From the NCBI RefSeq assembly GCF_050433225.1, contig NZ_JBNPXQ010000008.1, forward strand, positions 281,792-345,791: DNA of 64,000 nt, written 5' to 3'. How positions within the stretch are numbered: the first letter of the stretch is position 1; every line of letters starts with the position of its first letter. Position numbers and translations under genes: made by a program. The DNA comes from Sphingomonas_D zeicaulis (GTDB lineage: Bacteria; Pseudomonadota; Alphaproteobacteria; Sphingomonadales; Sphingomonadaceae). The notes beneath the pieces are model-generated. The model made no database searches. It was not told the origin of the DNA and was given only the letters and a program-made list of their open reading frames with translations. Positions 44,143 through 51,559 of the stretch are shown here, piece by piece.

Positions 44143-47100
44143 ATGCCTACCTACAACGGCACAGCCGGCAGGGATACGATCTCAGGTGACCAGGGTGGCA
44201 TCGCGGATGACGTCATCAACGGCTTGGGCAGCAACGATAGGCTCGATGGCGGCGGCGGCAACGATCTGCTCAATGGCGGTGCCGGCAACGACGTGCTGAT
44301 CGGTGGCGTGGGGAACGACACCGCGAACTACGCGGATGCGATCTTTACCGTCTACATTCGACTGGCGCTCATGGAAGAGCAGAACACCATCGGGGCGGGT
44401 GCCGACACGCTGTCCGGCATCGAGAATGTCGTGGGCAGCGCGTTCGGCGACCTGCTCATCGGGGATGCGGCAGACAATCTGCTCTACGGTGGCGATGGTA
44501 GTGACCAGCTCATCAGCGGCGGTGGCGACGACGGCCTGTTCGGCGGCAATGGCGATGATGTTCTCGATGGCGGGCTCCTCATGGAAGGCGGCGCCGGGAA
44601 CGACCGCTATTCCGTCCATGCTTCGAATGCGACGCTGGTCGAGGAGGAGGGGGGCGGGATCGACATCGCGCTCATCGACGTCTCCTTCACCTTGCCGGAT
44701 CATATCGAAGATCTGATGACCCAAGGGCCGGGACTGGTGACTGGAATTGGCAATGCGCTCGACAACATCATGTATGGCATATCCCATCACATGACGCTGT
44801 ACGGCATGGGCGGCAACGACATCCTGCGGGGTGGTTTGACTGGCGATACACTCGACGGTGGCGATGGCGACGATCTTCTGACGGGATCGTTCGACGCCTT
44901 CAGCCTCGGCAACACGGATGATGATGTACTGATCGGTGGCGCGGGAACGGATACGGTGACCTACGCATCGGCCTTCTCGCGGGGAGCTCAGGGCGTCGTC
45001 GTCAATCTGGCGATCACGACCGCGCAGGACACGCGGGTCGGCGGGATCGACACCCTGACCGGGATCGAGAACATCATCGGCTCAGACGTCGCCGACGTTC
45101 TGACGGGAAATGGCGTGACCAATATCCTGTGGGGTGGCGCCAGCGACGACACGCTCGACGGTGGCGGTGGCGACGATGTGCTCGATGGCGGTGCGGGCGT
45201 GGACACTATTCGGTTCGGATCGGCAATCGCAGCGGTCGTCGCCAGCCTCGCGACGGGAACGGCGAGCGGCGGTTCCGGCAGTGATACGCTGACAGACATA
45301 GAGAATCTGACGGGCACTGCCTTTGCCGACACGCTCACCGGCAATGCCGGCGCCAATATATTGGCGGGAGATGCCGGTGATGACCTCCTGGCGGGGGGCG
45401 GCGGCAGTGATGTGCTGTCGGGTGGCGAGGGAACCGATACCGCCAGCTATGCCGCCTCGACGCGCGCCGTGGCGGTCAGTCTCGCGACGGCGTCTCCGCA
45501 GGATACGCTGGGCGCCGGGGCGGACACGCTGGACGGCATCGAGAATCTCTCCGGCTCGGCGTTCAATGACGTGCTGGGCGGCGATGCCGGCAACAATGTG
45601 CTCTCCGGCAACGCCGGCAACGACCTGCTGGTCGGCGGGGGCGGCAACGATCTGCTGGACGGCGGCCTCGGCAGCGACACTGCCGACTATGTCGCGGCGG
45701 TCGCCGCCGTACATGTCGATCTGGGGCTTGCAGGCCCGCAGGATACCGGTGGGGGTGGCATCGACACTCTCGTCGGGATCGAGAATCTGGCGGGCACCGC
45801 GTTTGACGACGTGCTGCGCGGCGATGGTGGTGACAATGTGCTCAGCGGCAATGCCGGCAATGATCTGCTGACCGGAGGAGCGGGCAACGACACGCTCGAC
45901 GGGGGGCTCGGCATCGATACCGCGAGCTATGCGGGCGCGACGGGCGCGATCACCATCAACCTCCTCGGCCAAGGGCAGAACACCGGCAACGCCGGCATCG
46001 ATCGCCTCATCCGGATCGAGAACATCATCGGCTCGGCCTTCGGTGACACGCTGACCGGCAACGACCTCAGCAACCGGCTTGATGGAGGCGCGGGCGACGA
46101 TGTGCTCAATGGCGGTCTCGCCAACGACATCATGAATGGCGGTGACGGCCGCGATCTCGCAACCTACGCGACCGCAACCGGGGCGGTGAAGGTCAGCCTG
46201 GCGATCACCGGGGCACAGTTCACCCTCTCCGCCGGCACCGATACACTGGGCGGGATCGAGAATCTGACAGGTGGCGCGTTCGACGATCAGCTGACCGGCG
46301 ATGCCGGAGCCAATGTGTTGACCGGCAATGCCGGCAATGACGTGCTGGTCGGCGGCGCAGGCGACGATATGCTGTTCGGCGGCACCGGTGCCGATACGGC
46401 GAGCTATGCCGGGGCGGCGAGCGCAGTGATCGTAAGTCTCGCGATCGCCGTCGCGCAGAACAGCGGCGGCGCCGGCATCGACACGCTTGCGTCGATCGAG
46501 AACCTCACCGGCTCAGCGTTCGACGACACGCTGACCGGCAGTTCGCAGGTCAACATCATCGCGGGCGGCATCGGCAATGACCGCATCGATGGCGGCAGCG
46601 GGAATGACACGATCGACGGCGGTAGTGGCAATGACATGCTTGCAGGGGCGAACGGTGACGATGTGCTGACCGGCGGCTCTGGCAACGACCATCTCGATGG
46701 CGGTCTCAACACGGATATGGTCAGCTATGCTGCGGCCGGTGCCGGCGTGACCGTGAACCTGTCGCTGGCCGGTGCGCAGGCGGTGGGCGGCGGCCAGGGC
46801 ATCGATACGATCCTCAATGTCGAGGCCGTGCGGGGTTCGGCCTTCGCCGACACGCTGACGGGGTCGTCGCTGGCCAATACTCTCATCGGCGGCGGTGGCC
46901 GTGATCTGCTGACGGGAGGCGCAGGCGACGATCTGTTCGTCCTTGCCGCTGTCGGCGACAGCGTCGTCGGTGCCGATGCCGACCGGATCGTCGATTTCGC
47001 AAGCGGCGACCGCGTCGACCTCTCCGCGATCGACGCCGATACGGGCACCGCGGTGGACGACGCTTTCCACTTCGTCGCCGCATTTACACATGCAGCCGGC

Positions 47101-47235
47101 GAAGTCGTGCTGGGCTATGACGCCGGCGCCAACAGCACGATATTGTCAGGTGATGTCGATGGCGATGCGCTCGCTGATTTCAGCGTGTTGTTCACCGGAG
47201 ACGTCACCGCGTTGGCGGCGAACTGGATATTGTGA
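44143..47235 (+). CDS. Large RTX calcium-binding repeat protein
   Basis: A 1030-residue secreted protein built from about nine modules. Where regular, each module is 80 residues: GxDTASYAxA, VxVSLAxxxxQDT, GADTLxGIENLxGSAFDDxLxG, then three or four GGxGNDxLx nonapeptides. A non-repeat insert (ERNDRYSVHASNATLVEEE-like, about residues 145-200) sits near the N-terminus. The last 110 residues, ending ALAANWIL, are the serralysin C-terminal / type I secretion domain. There is no catalytic motif. It is paralogous to the 595-residue protein at 18250. Role could be adhesion, S-layer-like or biofilm matrix; this is open. Confidence 0.88.
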   Translation: MPTYNGTAGRDTISGDQGGIADDVINGLGSNDRLDGGGGNDLLNGGAGNDVLIGGVGNDTANYADAIFTVYIRLALMEEQNTIGAGADTLSGIENVVGSAFGDLLIGDAADNLLYGGDGSDQLISGGGDDGLFGGNGDDVLDGGLLMEGGAGNDRYSVHASNATLVEEEGGGIDIALIDVSFTLPDHIEDLMTQGPGLVTGIGNALDNIMYGISHHMTLYGMGGNDILRGGLTGDTLDGGDGDDLLTGSFDAFSLGNTDDDVLIGGAGTDTVTYASAFSRGAQGVVVNLAITTAQDTRVGGIDTLTGIENIIGSDVADVLTGNGVTNILWGGASDDTLDGGGGDDVLDGGAGVDTIRFGSAIAAVVASLATGTASGGSGSDTLTDIENLTGTAFADTLTGNAGANILAGDAGDDLLAGGGGSDVLSGGEGTDTASYAASTRAVAVSLATASPQDTLGAGADTLDGIENLSGSAFNDVLGGDAGNNVLSGNAGNDLLVGGGGNDLLDGGLGSDTADYVAAVAAVHVDLGLAGPQDTGGGGIDTLVGIENLAGTAFDDVLRGDGGDNVLSGNAGNDLLTGGAGNDTLDGGLGIDTASYAGATGAITINLLGQGQNTGNAGIDRLIRIENIIGSAFGDTLTGNDLSNRLDGGAGDDVLNGGLANDIMNGGDGRDLATYATATGAVKVSLAITGAQFTLSAGTDTLGGIENLTGGAFDDQLTGDAGANVLTGNAGNDVLVGGAGDDMLFGGTGADTASYAGAASAVIVSLAIAVAQNSGGAGIDTLASIENLTGSAFDDTLTGSSQVNIIAGGIGNDRIDGGSGNDTIDGGSGNDMLAGANGDDVLTGGSGNDHLDGGLNTDMVSYAAAGAGVTVNLSLAGAQAVGGGQGIDTILNVEAVRGSAFADTLTGSSLANTLIGGGGRDLLTGGAGDDLFVLAAVGDSVVGADADRIVDFASGDRVDLSAIDADTGTAVDDAFHFVAAFTHAAGEVVLGYDAGANSTILSGDVDGDALADFSVLFTGDVTALAANWIL

Positions 47236-47241
47236 AAGTCG

Positions 47242-47685
47242 TCAGCGCGATTTCCCGAGCAGTGCATCGAGCGACCACGCTCCTCCGCCGCGCGCGATCA
47301 GCGGCAGCAGGATCGCCGCCCAGCTCAGATGCGTCGGCCAGGCATCGGGATAGACGAAGATCTGGATCGTCGCTGTCATGGCCAGCAGCGCCAGCGCCGA
47401 AAACCGCGTGGACAGCCCGATCACGAGCAGCACCGGAAAGAGATGCTCGGCGCCTGTCGCCAGCACCGCGGCGCTTTCCGGCGGGATCAGCGGCAGCGCA
47501 TATTCGCTACGGAACAGCTCATAGGTGCTGTCGGTGATGTGCAGCACGCCATCCACCTTGGTGCGACCGGAAAGGAAGAAGATCGCGGCGATGCCGAGGC
47601 GGGCGACGAGCAGCAGCAGCGCCTCGGGCAGCAGCGTCGATGCGGCCTGGGCGAAGCGTGCATGGAGGGTGGCGGGCGCAGCCAT
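47242..47685 (-). CDS. DoxX family membrane protein (BufD-like)
   Basis: A 147-residue four-helix membrane protein: LVARLGIAAIFFLSGRTKVDG, LPLIPPESAAVLATGAEHLFPVLLVIGL, FSALALLAMTATIQIFVYPDAW. DoxX proteins accompany many bufferin operons. GGAGACC precedes the start. It follows bufA1 by 71 bp with a hairpin between, so it is probably the second gene of the bufA1 transcript. It converges on the RTX gene with 6 bp between stops. Confidence 0.9.
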   Translation of the reverse strand: MAAPATLHARFAQAASTLLPEALLLLVARLGIAAIFFLSGRTKVDGVLHITDSTYELFRSEYALPLIPPESAAVLATGAEHLFPVLLVIGLSTRFSALALLAMTATIQIFVYPDAWPTHLSWAAILLPLIARGGGAWSLDALLGKSR

Positions 47686-47703
47686 GATGGTCTCCGAATG
47701 AAG

Positions 47704-47738
47704 CGCGGGCCGGGGGCTGGATCGCCGCCCGGCCCGCG
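47704..47738 (-). terminator. 11-bp perfect hairpin between bufA1 and doxX
   Basis: CGCGGGCCGGG (47704-47714) pairs with its exact complement at 47728-47738, loop 13 nt. Located after the bufA1 stop, it can partly terminate or protect the 3' end, giving more bufA1 than doxX message. No long U tract, so partial termination or RNA stabilisation is equally likely. Confidence 0.6.
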
Positions 47739-47756
47739 ATGCTCAGGTTTGCGGGC

Positions 47757-48032
47757 TCACGCCTTGGGCGTCAGCGAGCCATTGCCCTTGGGCGTCTTGA
47801 TCGTGGTGCATGTGCCCGCCTTCACCAGCGTCCAGGCATTGCCCTGATAATCGACCTTGGAAGTGCCGGCGCAGCTCGTGCCGGCGCCCGCCTTGCAGTC
47901 ATTCTTGCCGGCAAGCGAGACGCCGTAGCATTTTTCCATCTTGTCCTGCTTGGCCTGAGCATTGGCCGAGGTGGCAAGCGCGGCGGCGGTGATCGCCAAT
48001 GTGGCGGCAAGCGTGGCGTGGGTGGTGCGCAT
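47757..48032 (-). CDS. bufA1: Bufferin precursor BufA1 (DUF2282)
   Basis: A 91-residue exported peptide precursor. Signal peptide MRTTHATLAATLAITAAALA ends near ANAQ; the mature part has four cysteines (35, 46, 54, 75) in KCYGVSLAGKNDCKAGAGTSCAG and KAGTC. This matches DUF2282, now known as bufferin-type metallophores whose cysteines are modified by the MNIO enzyme BufB to bind copper. GAGGA lies 7-8 bp before the ATG. It is read divergently from the sigma gene from its own GTAACC-type promoter. Confidence 0.9.
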   Translation of the reverse strand: MRTTHATLAATLAITAAALATSANAQAKQDKMEKCYGVSLAGKNDCKAGAGTSCAGTSKVDYQGNAWTLVKAGTCTTIKTPKGNGSLTPKA

Positions 48033-48063
48033 CAGATGATCCTCAAGAATATGAACGCCTCTG

Positions 48064-48129
48064 CGCGCGGCCCGGCGGGGGATGCCGGGCCGCGCGGTGA
48101 CACGGGAGGAGGCTGTTGAACCGTGTCAC
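48064..48129 (-). promoter_or_regulatory. bufA1 leader: two abutting perfect hairpins
   Basis: Read on the minus strand, a 9-bp hairpin (48129-48121 with 48105-48097) is followed without a gap by a 13-bp hairpin (48096-48084 with 48076-48064, 7-nt loop). The predicted transcription start is near 48131, so the leader begins with the first hairpin and the last ends 31 nt before the ATG. The first loop has CCTCCTC, partly complementary to the GAGGA ribosome site. A regulatory or stabilising role is inference. Confidence 0.6.
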
Positions 48130-48138
48130 TGAAGCGGT

Positions 48139-48164
48139 TTCGCGGCAGGGCGCGCCGTGGTTAC
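48139..48164 (-). promoter_or_regulatory. ECF (SigF-type) promoter of bufA1
   Basis: On the minus strand GTAACC (48164-48159), exactly 16 bp, then CGAA (48142-48139): the consensus I recall for Caulobacter SigF, GTAACC-N16-CGAA. It is 107 bp before the bufA1 start. Confidence 0.8.
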
Positions 48165-48195
48165 GAGGTCTTCAAGAAAAAATCGCGATGCGGGT

Positions 48196-48221
48196 GTAAC
48201 CTGCGCCGAACCTGAACCGTA
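48196..48221 (+). promoter_or_regulatory. ECF (SigF-type) promoter of the sigma factor gene
   Basis: GTAACC (48196-48201), 16 bp, CGTA (48218-48221), a one-base variant of the bufA promoters. The predicted start of transcription near 48229 leaves a leader of about 13 nt carrying the AGGAG ribosome site. It implies autoregulation of the sigma factor. Confidence 0.7.
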
Positions 48222-48241
48222 CCTGCGATCGAGGAGCATGG

Positions 48242-48781
48242 ATGCGGGCGGACGAAGCGCTTCTGCGGCGATTGATGGTCGATGGGCTCGACGGTGACGC
48301 CGGCGCCCATACCGCGTTGCTGCGCCTGCTCGTTCCCGTGTTGCGGGGCTTCTATCGGCGACGCGTCAACGGCGCCGACGACGATATCGAGGATCTGGTG
48401 CAGGAAACGTTGATTGCGGTTCACACACGTCGGGCGACCTATGATCGGGATCGTGCGTTCACCGCGTGGCTGTTTGCGATCGCGCGTTACAAGATGGTCG
48501 ATCATTTTCGCCGGCGCGGCCGGCTGCAGCCGATCGACGGACTGGAAGAGGTGCTGGTCGCCGAGGATTTCGAGGCGGCGGTGCTCGCCCGGCTCGACAT
48601 CGACGATCTGCTCACCGTGCTGCCGCCCAAGCAGGCGCAGATGATCCGCGCGACGCGGATCGAGGGGTTGAGCGTGGTCGAGGCAGCCGAAGCGGGCGGC
48701 ATCGGCCAGTCGGACGTCAAGGTTTCGGTCCATCGCGGCATCAAGACCCTGATCGCGCGCATCCATGGCGCCGCGCGATGA
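48242..48781 (+). CDS. sigF: ECF sigma factor, SigF-like
   Basis: A 179-residue extracytoplasmic-function sigma factor. Region 2 shows DDIEDLVQETLIAVHTRRATYDRDRAFTAWLFAIARYKMVDHFRRRGR (cited in part); region 4 shows LLTVLPPKQAQMIRATRIEGLSVVEAAEAGGI and VKVSVHRGIKTL. AGGAG lies 5 bp before the ATG. It overlaps the NrsF anti-sigma gene (ATGA). In Caulobacter the SigF-NrsF pair responds to metals and oxidants and controls bufferin genes; the same is inferred here from promoters and neighbours. Confidence 0.9.
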   Translation: MRADEALLRRLMVDGLDGDAGAHTALLRLLVPVLRGFYRRRVNGADDDIEDLVQETLIAVHTRRATYDRDRAFTAWLFAIARYKMVDHFRRRGRLQPIDGLEEVLVAEDFEAAVLARLDIDDLLTVLPPKQAQMIRATRIEGLSVVEAAEAGGIGQSDVKVSVHRGIKTLIARIHGAAR

Positions 48782-49419
48782 AGACCGAGGATCTCATCGC
48801 CGATCTCGCCCGCGATACCCGACGGGTGCCGCGCAGCACTGTGGGGCGTCGTATCGCGATCGGCCTCGTGCTTGGGGCCCTCGCCTCCGCCTTGCTGGTC
48901 ACGGTCTGGATGGGCATCCGCCCCGATCTGGGCAAGGCGATGCGCGGTTTCCCCTTCTGGATGAAGTGGGGCTACACGCTCTCGCTGACGCTCGCCGCGC
49001 TGGTGGTGACGGTGCAGCTCGCCCGACCCGACAGCGATCGGCTGCGCGGGCTGTGGCTCACCGCGATCCCGATCGCCCTGCTCGCGATGATCTGCCTGTT
49101 CGAACTGGCGTGCACGCCCCCGGCGGACTGGCTGGCGATGTGGCTGGGGCATAGCTGGACGAGCTGCCCATGGCGGGTGTTGTCGCTCGCGGTGCCGATC
49201 TTCGCGGGGCTGCTCTGGTCGTTCCGCCAGCTCGCGCCGACGCGGCTGCGCGCGGCGGGTGCCGCTGCGGGTCTCACCGCCGGCGCTTTTGCCGCTACCG
49301 TTTATTGCCTGCACTGTCCGGAGGTGTCGGCGATCTTCGTGCTGACCTGGTATTCGCTCGGCATTCTGCTGGCGGCCGCGCTCGGCGCGGTGCTCGGCCC
49401 GCGGCTGCTGCGCTGGTGA
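48778..49419 (+). CDS. nrsF: NrsF family anti-sigma factor (DUF1109)
   Basis: A 213-residue inner-membrane protein with about six helices that holds the ECF sigma factor inactive. It begins KTEDLIADLARDTRRVP, the cytoplasmic sigma-binding part, and has the DUF1109 features PFWMKWGYTLSL, LWLTAIPIALLAMI and paired cysteines in HSWTSCPWRV and VYCLHCPE, thought to sense metal or redox signals. The ATG overlaps the sigma stop codon. Confidence 0.9.
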   Translation: MKTEDLIADLARDTRRVPRSTVGRRIAIGLVLGALASALLVTVWMGIRPDLGKAMRGFPFWMKWGYTLSLTLAALVVTVQLARPDSDRLRGLWLTAIPIALLAMICLFELACTPPADWLAMWLGHSWTSCPWRVLSLAVPIFAGLLWSFRQLAPTRLRAAGAAAGLTAGAFAATVYCLHCPEVSAIFVLTWYSLGILLAAALGAVLGPRLLRW

Positions 49420-49433
49420 ATTCATCGCTGCCT

Positions 49434-49459
49434 GTAACCTGCCGACGGGCGGTGGCGAA
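49434..49459 (+). promoter_or_regulatory. ECF (SigF-type) promoter of bufA2-bufB-bufC
   Basis: GTAACC (49434-49439), 16 bp, CGAA (49456-49459), identical in both boxes and spacing to the bufA1 promoter. The -10 element is 43 bp before the bufA2 start. Confidence 0.8.
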
Positions 49460-49501
49460 TGTGAAAGGCCACATCGGCAGGATCTGAAGAGGAGAGAGTT
49501 C

Positions 49502-49780
49502 ATGATGATCACGCAGCAAAGCGCCCTCGGCATCGCCGCCTCCGCCGCCGTCGTCGCGGTGGCAATGGCATCAGCCCCCGCCGCCGTTGCGGCAGACGAG
49601 GGTGCCAAGGCGGAAGTCGTCCATTGCTATGGCATCAATACGTGCAAGGGCACGTCCGACTGCAAGACCGCGAAGAATGAGTGCAAGGGCCAGAACGGCT
49701 GCAAGGGGCAGGGCTTCAAGGCGCTCACCAGCAAGGAATGCAAGGCCGCCGGCGGCAGCCTGACCGAACCGAAGAAATGA
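49502..49780 (+). CDS. bufA2: Bufferin precursor BufA2
   Basis: A 92-residue exported precursor. The signal peptide ends near APAAVAAD; the mature part is short and has six cysteines (42, 48, 54, 61, 67, 80) in HCYGINTCKGTSDCKTAKNE, CKGQNGCKGQGFKAL and KECKAAGG. This pattern is the BufA2 type, distinct from DUF2282. AGGAGAGA precedes the ATG; a second ATG follows directly at 49505. It heads the operon with bufB and bufC. Confidence 0.9.
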   Translation: MMITQQSALGIAASAAVVAVAMASAPAAVAADEGAKAEVVHCYGINTCKGTSDCKTAKNECKGQNGCKGQGFKALTSKECKAAGGSLTEPKK

Positions 49781-49786
49781 GCCGTG

Positions 49787-49819
49787 CCGGCCCGGCGGGG
49801 AACCGCTCCACCGGGCCGG
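49787..49819 (+). terminator. 9-bp perfect hairpin between bufA2 and bufB
   Basis: CCGGCCCGG (49787-49795) pairs with CCGGGCCGG (49811-49819), loop 15 nt, just after the bufA2 stop and before the bufB start. Position and composition mirror the hairpin after bufA1, pointing to partial termination or 3'-end protection of the abundant precursor message. Confidence 0.6.
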
Positions 49820-49842
49820 ATGCTTTGCCCGAGGCCTGTCCG

Positions 49843-50676
49843 ATGACCATTCCCCGGTTGGCCGGCTTCGGCCTCGGCTTGCGCCGCCCGCATTATACGG
49901 ACTTTCATAGTGGGCCCATCGCCGTAGATTTCGTCGAGGTGATCTCGGAGAATTTCATGGTCGATGGCGGCCGTCCCCGGCAGATCCTGCGCGATGTGCG
50001 CGCGGACTATCCGGTCGCGCTGCACGGCGTCTCGATGTCGATCGGCTCGGCGGACGGGCTGGACGGCGCATATCTGGCGCGGCTTCGCGCGCTCGTCGAC
50101 GAGATCGAGCCGCTGTTCGTCTCCGACCATCTGAGCTGGACGCGGATCGAGGGGTTCAGCGCGCATGACCTGCTGCCGCTGCCTTACACGCAGGAGGCGC
50201 TCGATACGGTCTGCGCCAACATCCACCGCGCGCAGGATGTGCTCGGCCGGACGATGCTGGTCGAGAACCCCTCCACCTATATCCGTTTCGCCGAGGCCGA
50301 CATGACCGAATGGGCGTTCCTCGACGCGATGTGCGCGCGCACCGGCTGCGGGCTGCTGCTCGACGTCAACAATGTCTATGTCAGCGCCTGCAACCACGGC
50401 TTCGATCCAATCGCATATCTGGACGGCGTGCCGCATGATCGCGTGCGGCAGATCCATCTCGCCGGGCATAGCCAGGGTGTCGAACTGCTGGTCGATACGC
50501 ATGACCGACCGGTGCCGGCATCGGTGCTCGATCTCTATTCGCATGTGCTGCCCCGGCTGGGGGCGGTCGCGACGATGATCGAGCGTGACGACGACATCCC
50601 GCCGCTCGCCGACCTTCTCGCCGAACTCTCCACGGTGCGCGGCATCGCTGCCACCGCGCTTGCGGCCGCGGCATGA
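49843..50676 (+). CDS. bufB: MNIO maturase BufB (DUF692)
   Basis: A 277-residue multinuclear non-heme iron oxidase with a TIM-barrel fold that modifies precursor cysteines to thiooxazole-type heterocycles. Conserved segments: FVEVISENFMVDGG, ALHGVSMSIGS (His61), LFVSDHLSWTRIEG, AHDLLPLPYTQEA, LVENPSTYI, LLLDVNNVYVSACNHG, QIHLAGHSQG and VDTHDRPVPASVLDLY. These supply the His/Asp/Glu iron ligands. GAGG lies about 8 bp before the ATG; the stop overlaps the bufC start (ATGA). Confidence 0.93.
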   Translation: MTIPRLAGFGLGLRRPHYTDFHSGPIAVDFVEVISENFMVDGGRPRQILRDVRADYPVALHGVSMSIGSADGLDGAYLARLRALVDEIEPLFVSDHLSWTRIEGFSAHDLLPLPYTQEALDTVCANIHRAQDVLGRTMLVENPSTYIRFAEADMTEWAFLDAMCARTGCGLLLDVNNVYVSACNHGFDPIAYLDGVPHDRVRQIHLAGHSQGVELLVDTHDRPVPASVLDLYSHVLPRLGAVATMIERDDDIPPLADLLAELSTVRGIAATALAAAA

Positions 50677-51422
50677 GCCTCCTCGCCTTCCAGCGCGACA
50701 TGCGCGCCTGGCTGACCCGCGAGGACGGCGCGGCGGCAGGGCGCATCGGCCGCGATGCCGGGCCTGGCCTGCGCGTCCACCAGAACAACTATCGAGCGCA
50801 ACTCGTCGCCTGCCTCGAAACCGGGTTCGTACGGACGCGCGCGTGGATCGGCGACGAAGCGTTCCTCGCCGCCGCGGCGTTTCATGTCGATCGCGTGCCG
50901 CCGGGCGGCTGGACGCTTGATGCGTATGGCCATGATTTCCCGTCGAGCCTGCACCTGCTCTACCCCGCCGACCCCGAGATCGCCGAGCTCGCGTGGATCG
51001 ATCTGGCGCTCGACGAGGCGTTTGTCGGCGTGGATGCCCCGGCGATCACGGCTGCGGATCTTGCCGATGTTGATTGGGACCGCGCCGTGCTGCGCCTCGT
51101 GCCGACGATGAACATCGGGGATCGGGCGACCAATGCCGACTGCATCTGGTCCGCGCTTGCTGCCGGTCACGAACCGCCCGCGCCGCGGCGGCTTGCTGTC
51201 TCCGGCGCGTTGCTCGTCTGGCGGCAGGGGTTTGTGCCCCGGTTTCGCGCTATCGAGGCGGACGAGCAGACCGCGCTGATCCACGCCCACGCCGGGTTGC
51301 CCTTTGCGGCGTTGTGTACCGCCGCGGTCGAAAAACTGGGTGAAGAAGCCGGCATCGCGCAGGCCGGACAATGGCTTGGTCGCTGGGTAAGCGAAGGGCT
51401 GGTCCGCGCGATCCAACCATAG
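50673..51422 (+). CDS. bufC: Bufferin partner protein BufC (DUF2063)
   Basis: A 249-residue protein with the DUF2063 (HvfC/BufC) N-terminal domain: LAFQRDMRAWLTREDG, GLRVHQNNYRAQLVACLETGFVRTRAWIGDEAF (cited in part). BufC proteins bind the precursor and present it to BufB. The ATG overlaps the bufB stop. The C-terminal half (LLVWRQGFVPRFRAIEADEQTAL) is typical. Confidence 0.92.
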   Translation: MSLLAFQRDMRAWLTREDGAAAGRIGRDAGPGLRVHQNNYRAQLVACLETGFVRTRAWIGDEAFLAAAAFHVDRVPPGGWTLDAYGHDFPSSLHLLYPADPEIAELAWIDLALDEAFVGVDAPAITAADLADVDWDRAVLRLVPTMNIGDRATNADCIWSALAAGHEPPAPRRLAVSGALLVWRQGFVPRFRAIEADEQTALIHAHAGLPFAALCTAAVEKLGEEAGIAQAGQWLGRWVSEGLVRAIQP

Positions 51423-51436
51423 CTGTACCAAAATGA

Positions 51437-51461
51437 TGAACAAAAATTAATCTATTGTTCA
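51437..51461. promoter_or_regulatory. TGAACAA-N11-TTGTTCA inverted repeat in an A+T-rich promoter region
   Basis: A perfect 7-bp inverted repeat in a notably A+T-rich stretch (about 51423-51480) between bufC and the LuxR-type gene. It is 98 bp upstream of the regulator start and is a probable operator or promoter feature. It is too A+T-rich to be an effective terminator. Confidence 0.4.
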
Positions 51462-51559
51462 GAAGTTATTGGTAGACAGTTGCAAGAGCCGGGATGCGGG
51501 GTTGAGTGGGGAAGCTCTCTTCCAGTTCCGGGGCGTACCACGATGCCCGGGGGGGGGAC

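Noticed and set aside
44182..47091. Long minus-strand frames inside the large RTX gene
   Set aside because: They are shadows created by the repeat codon pattern.
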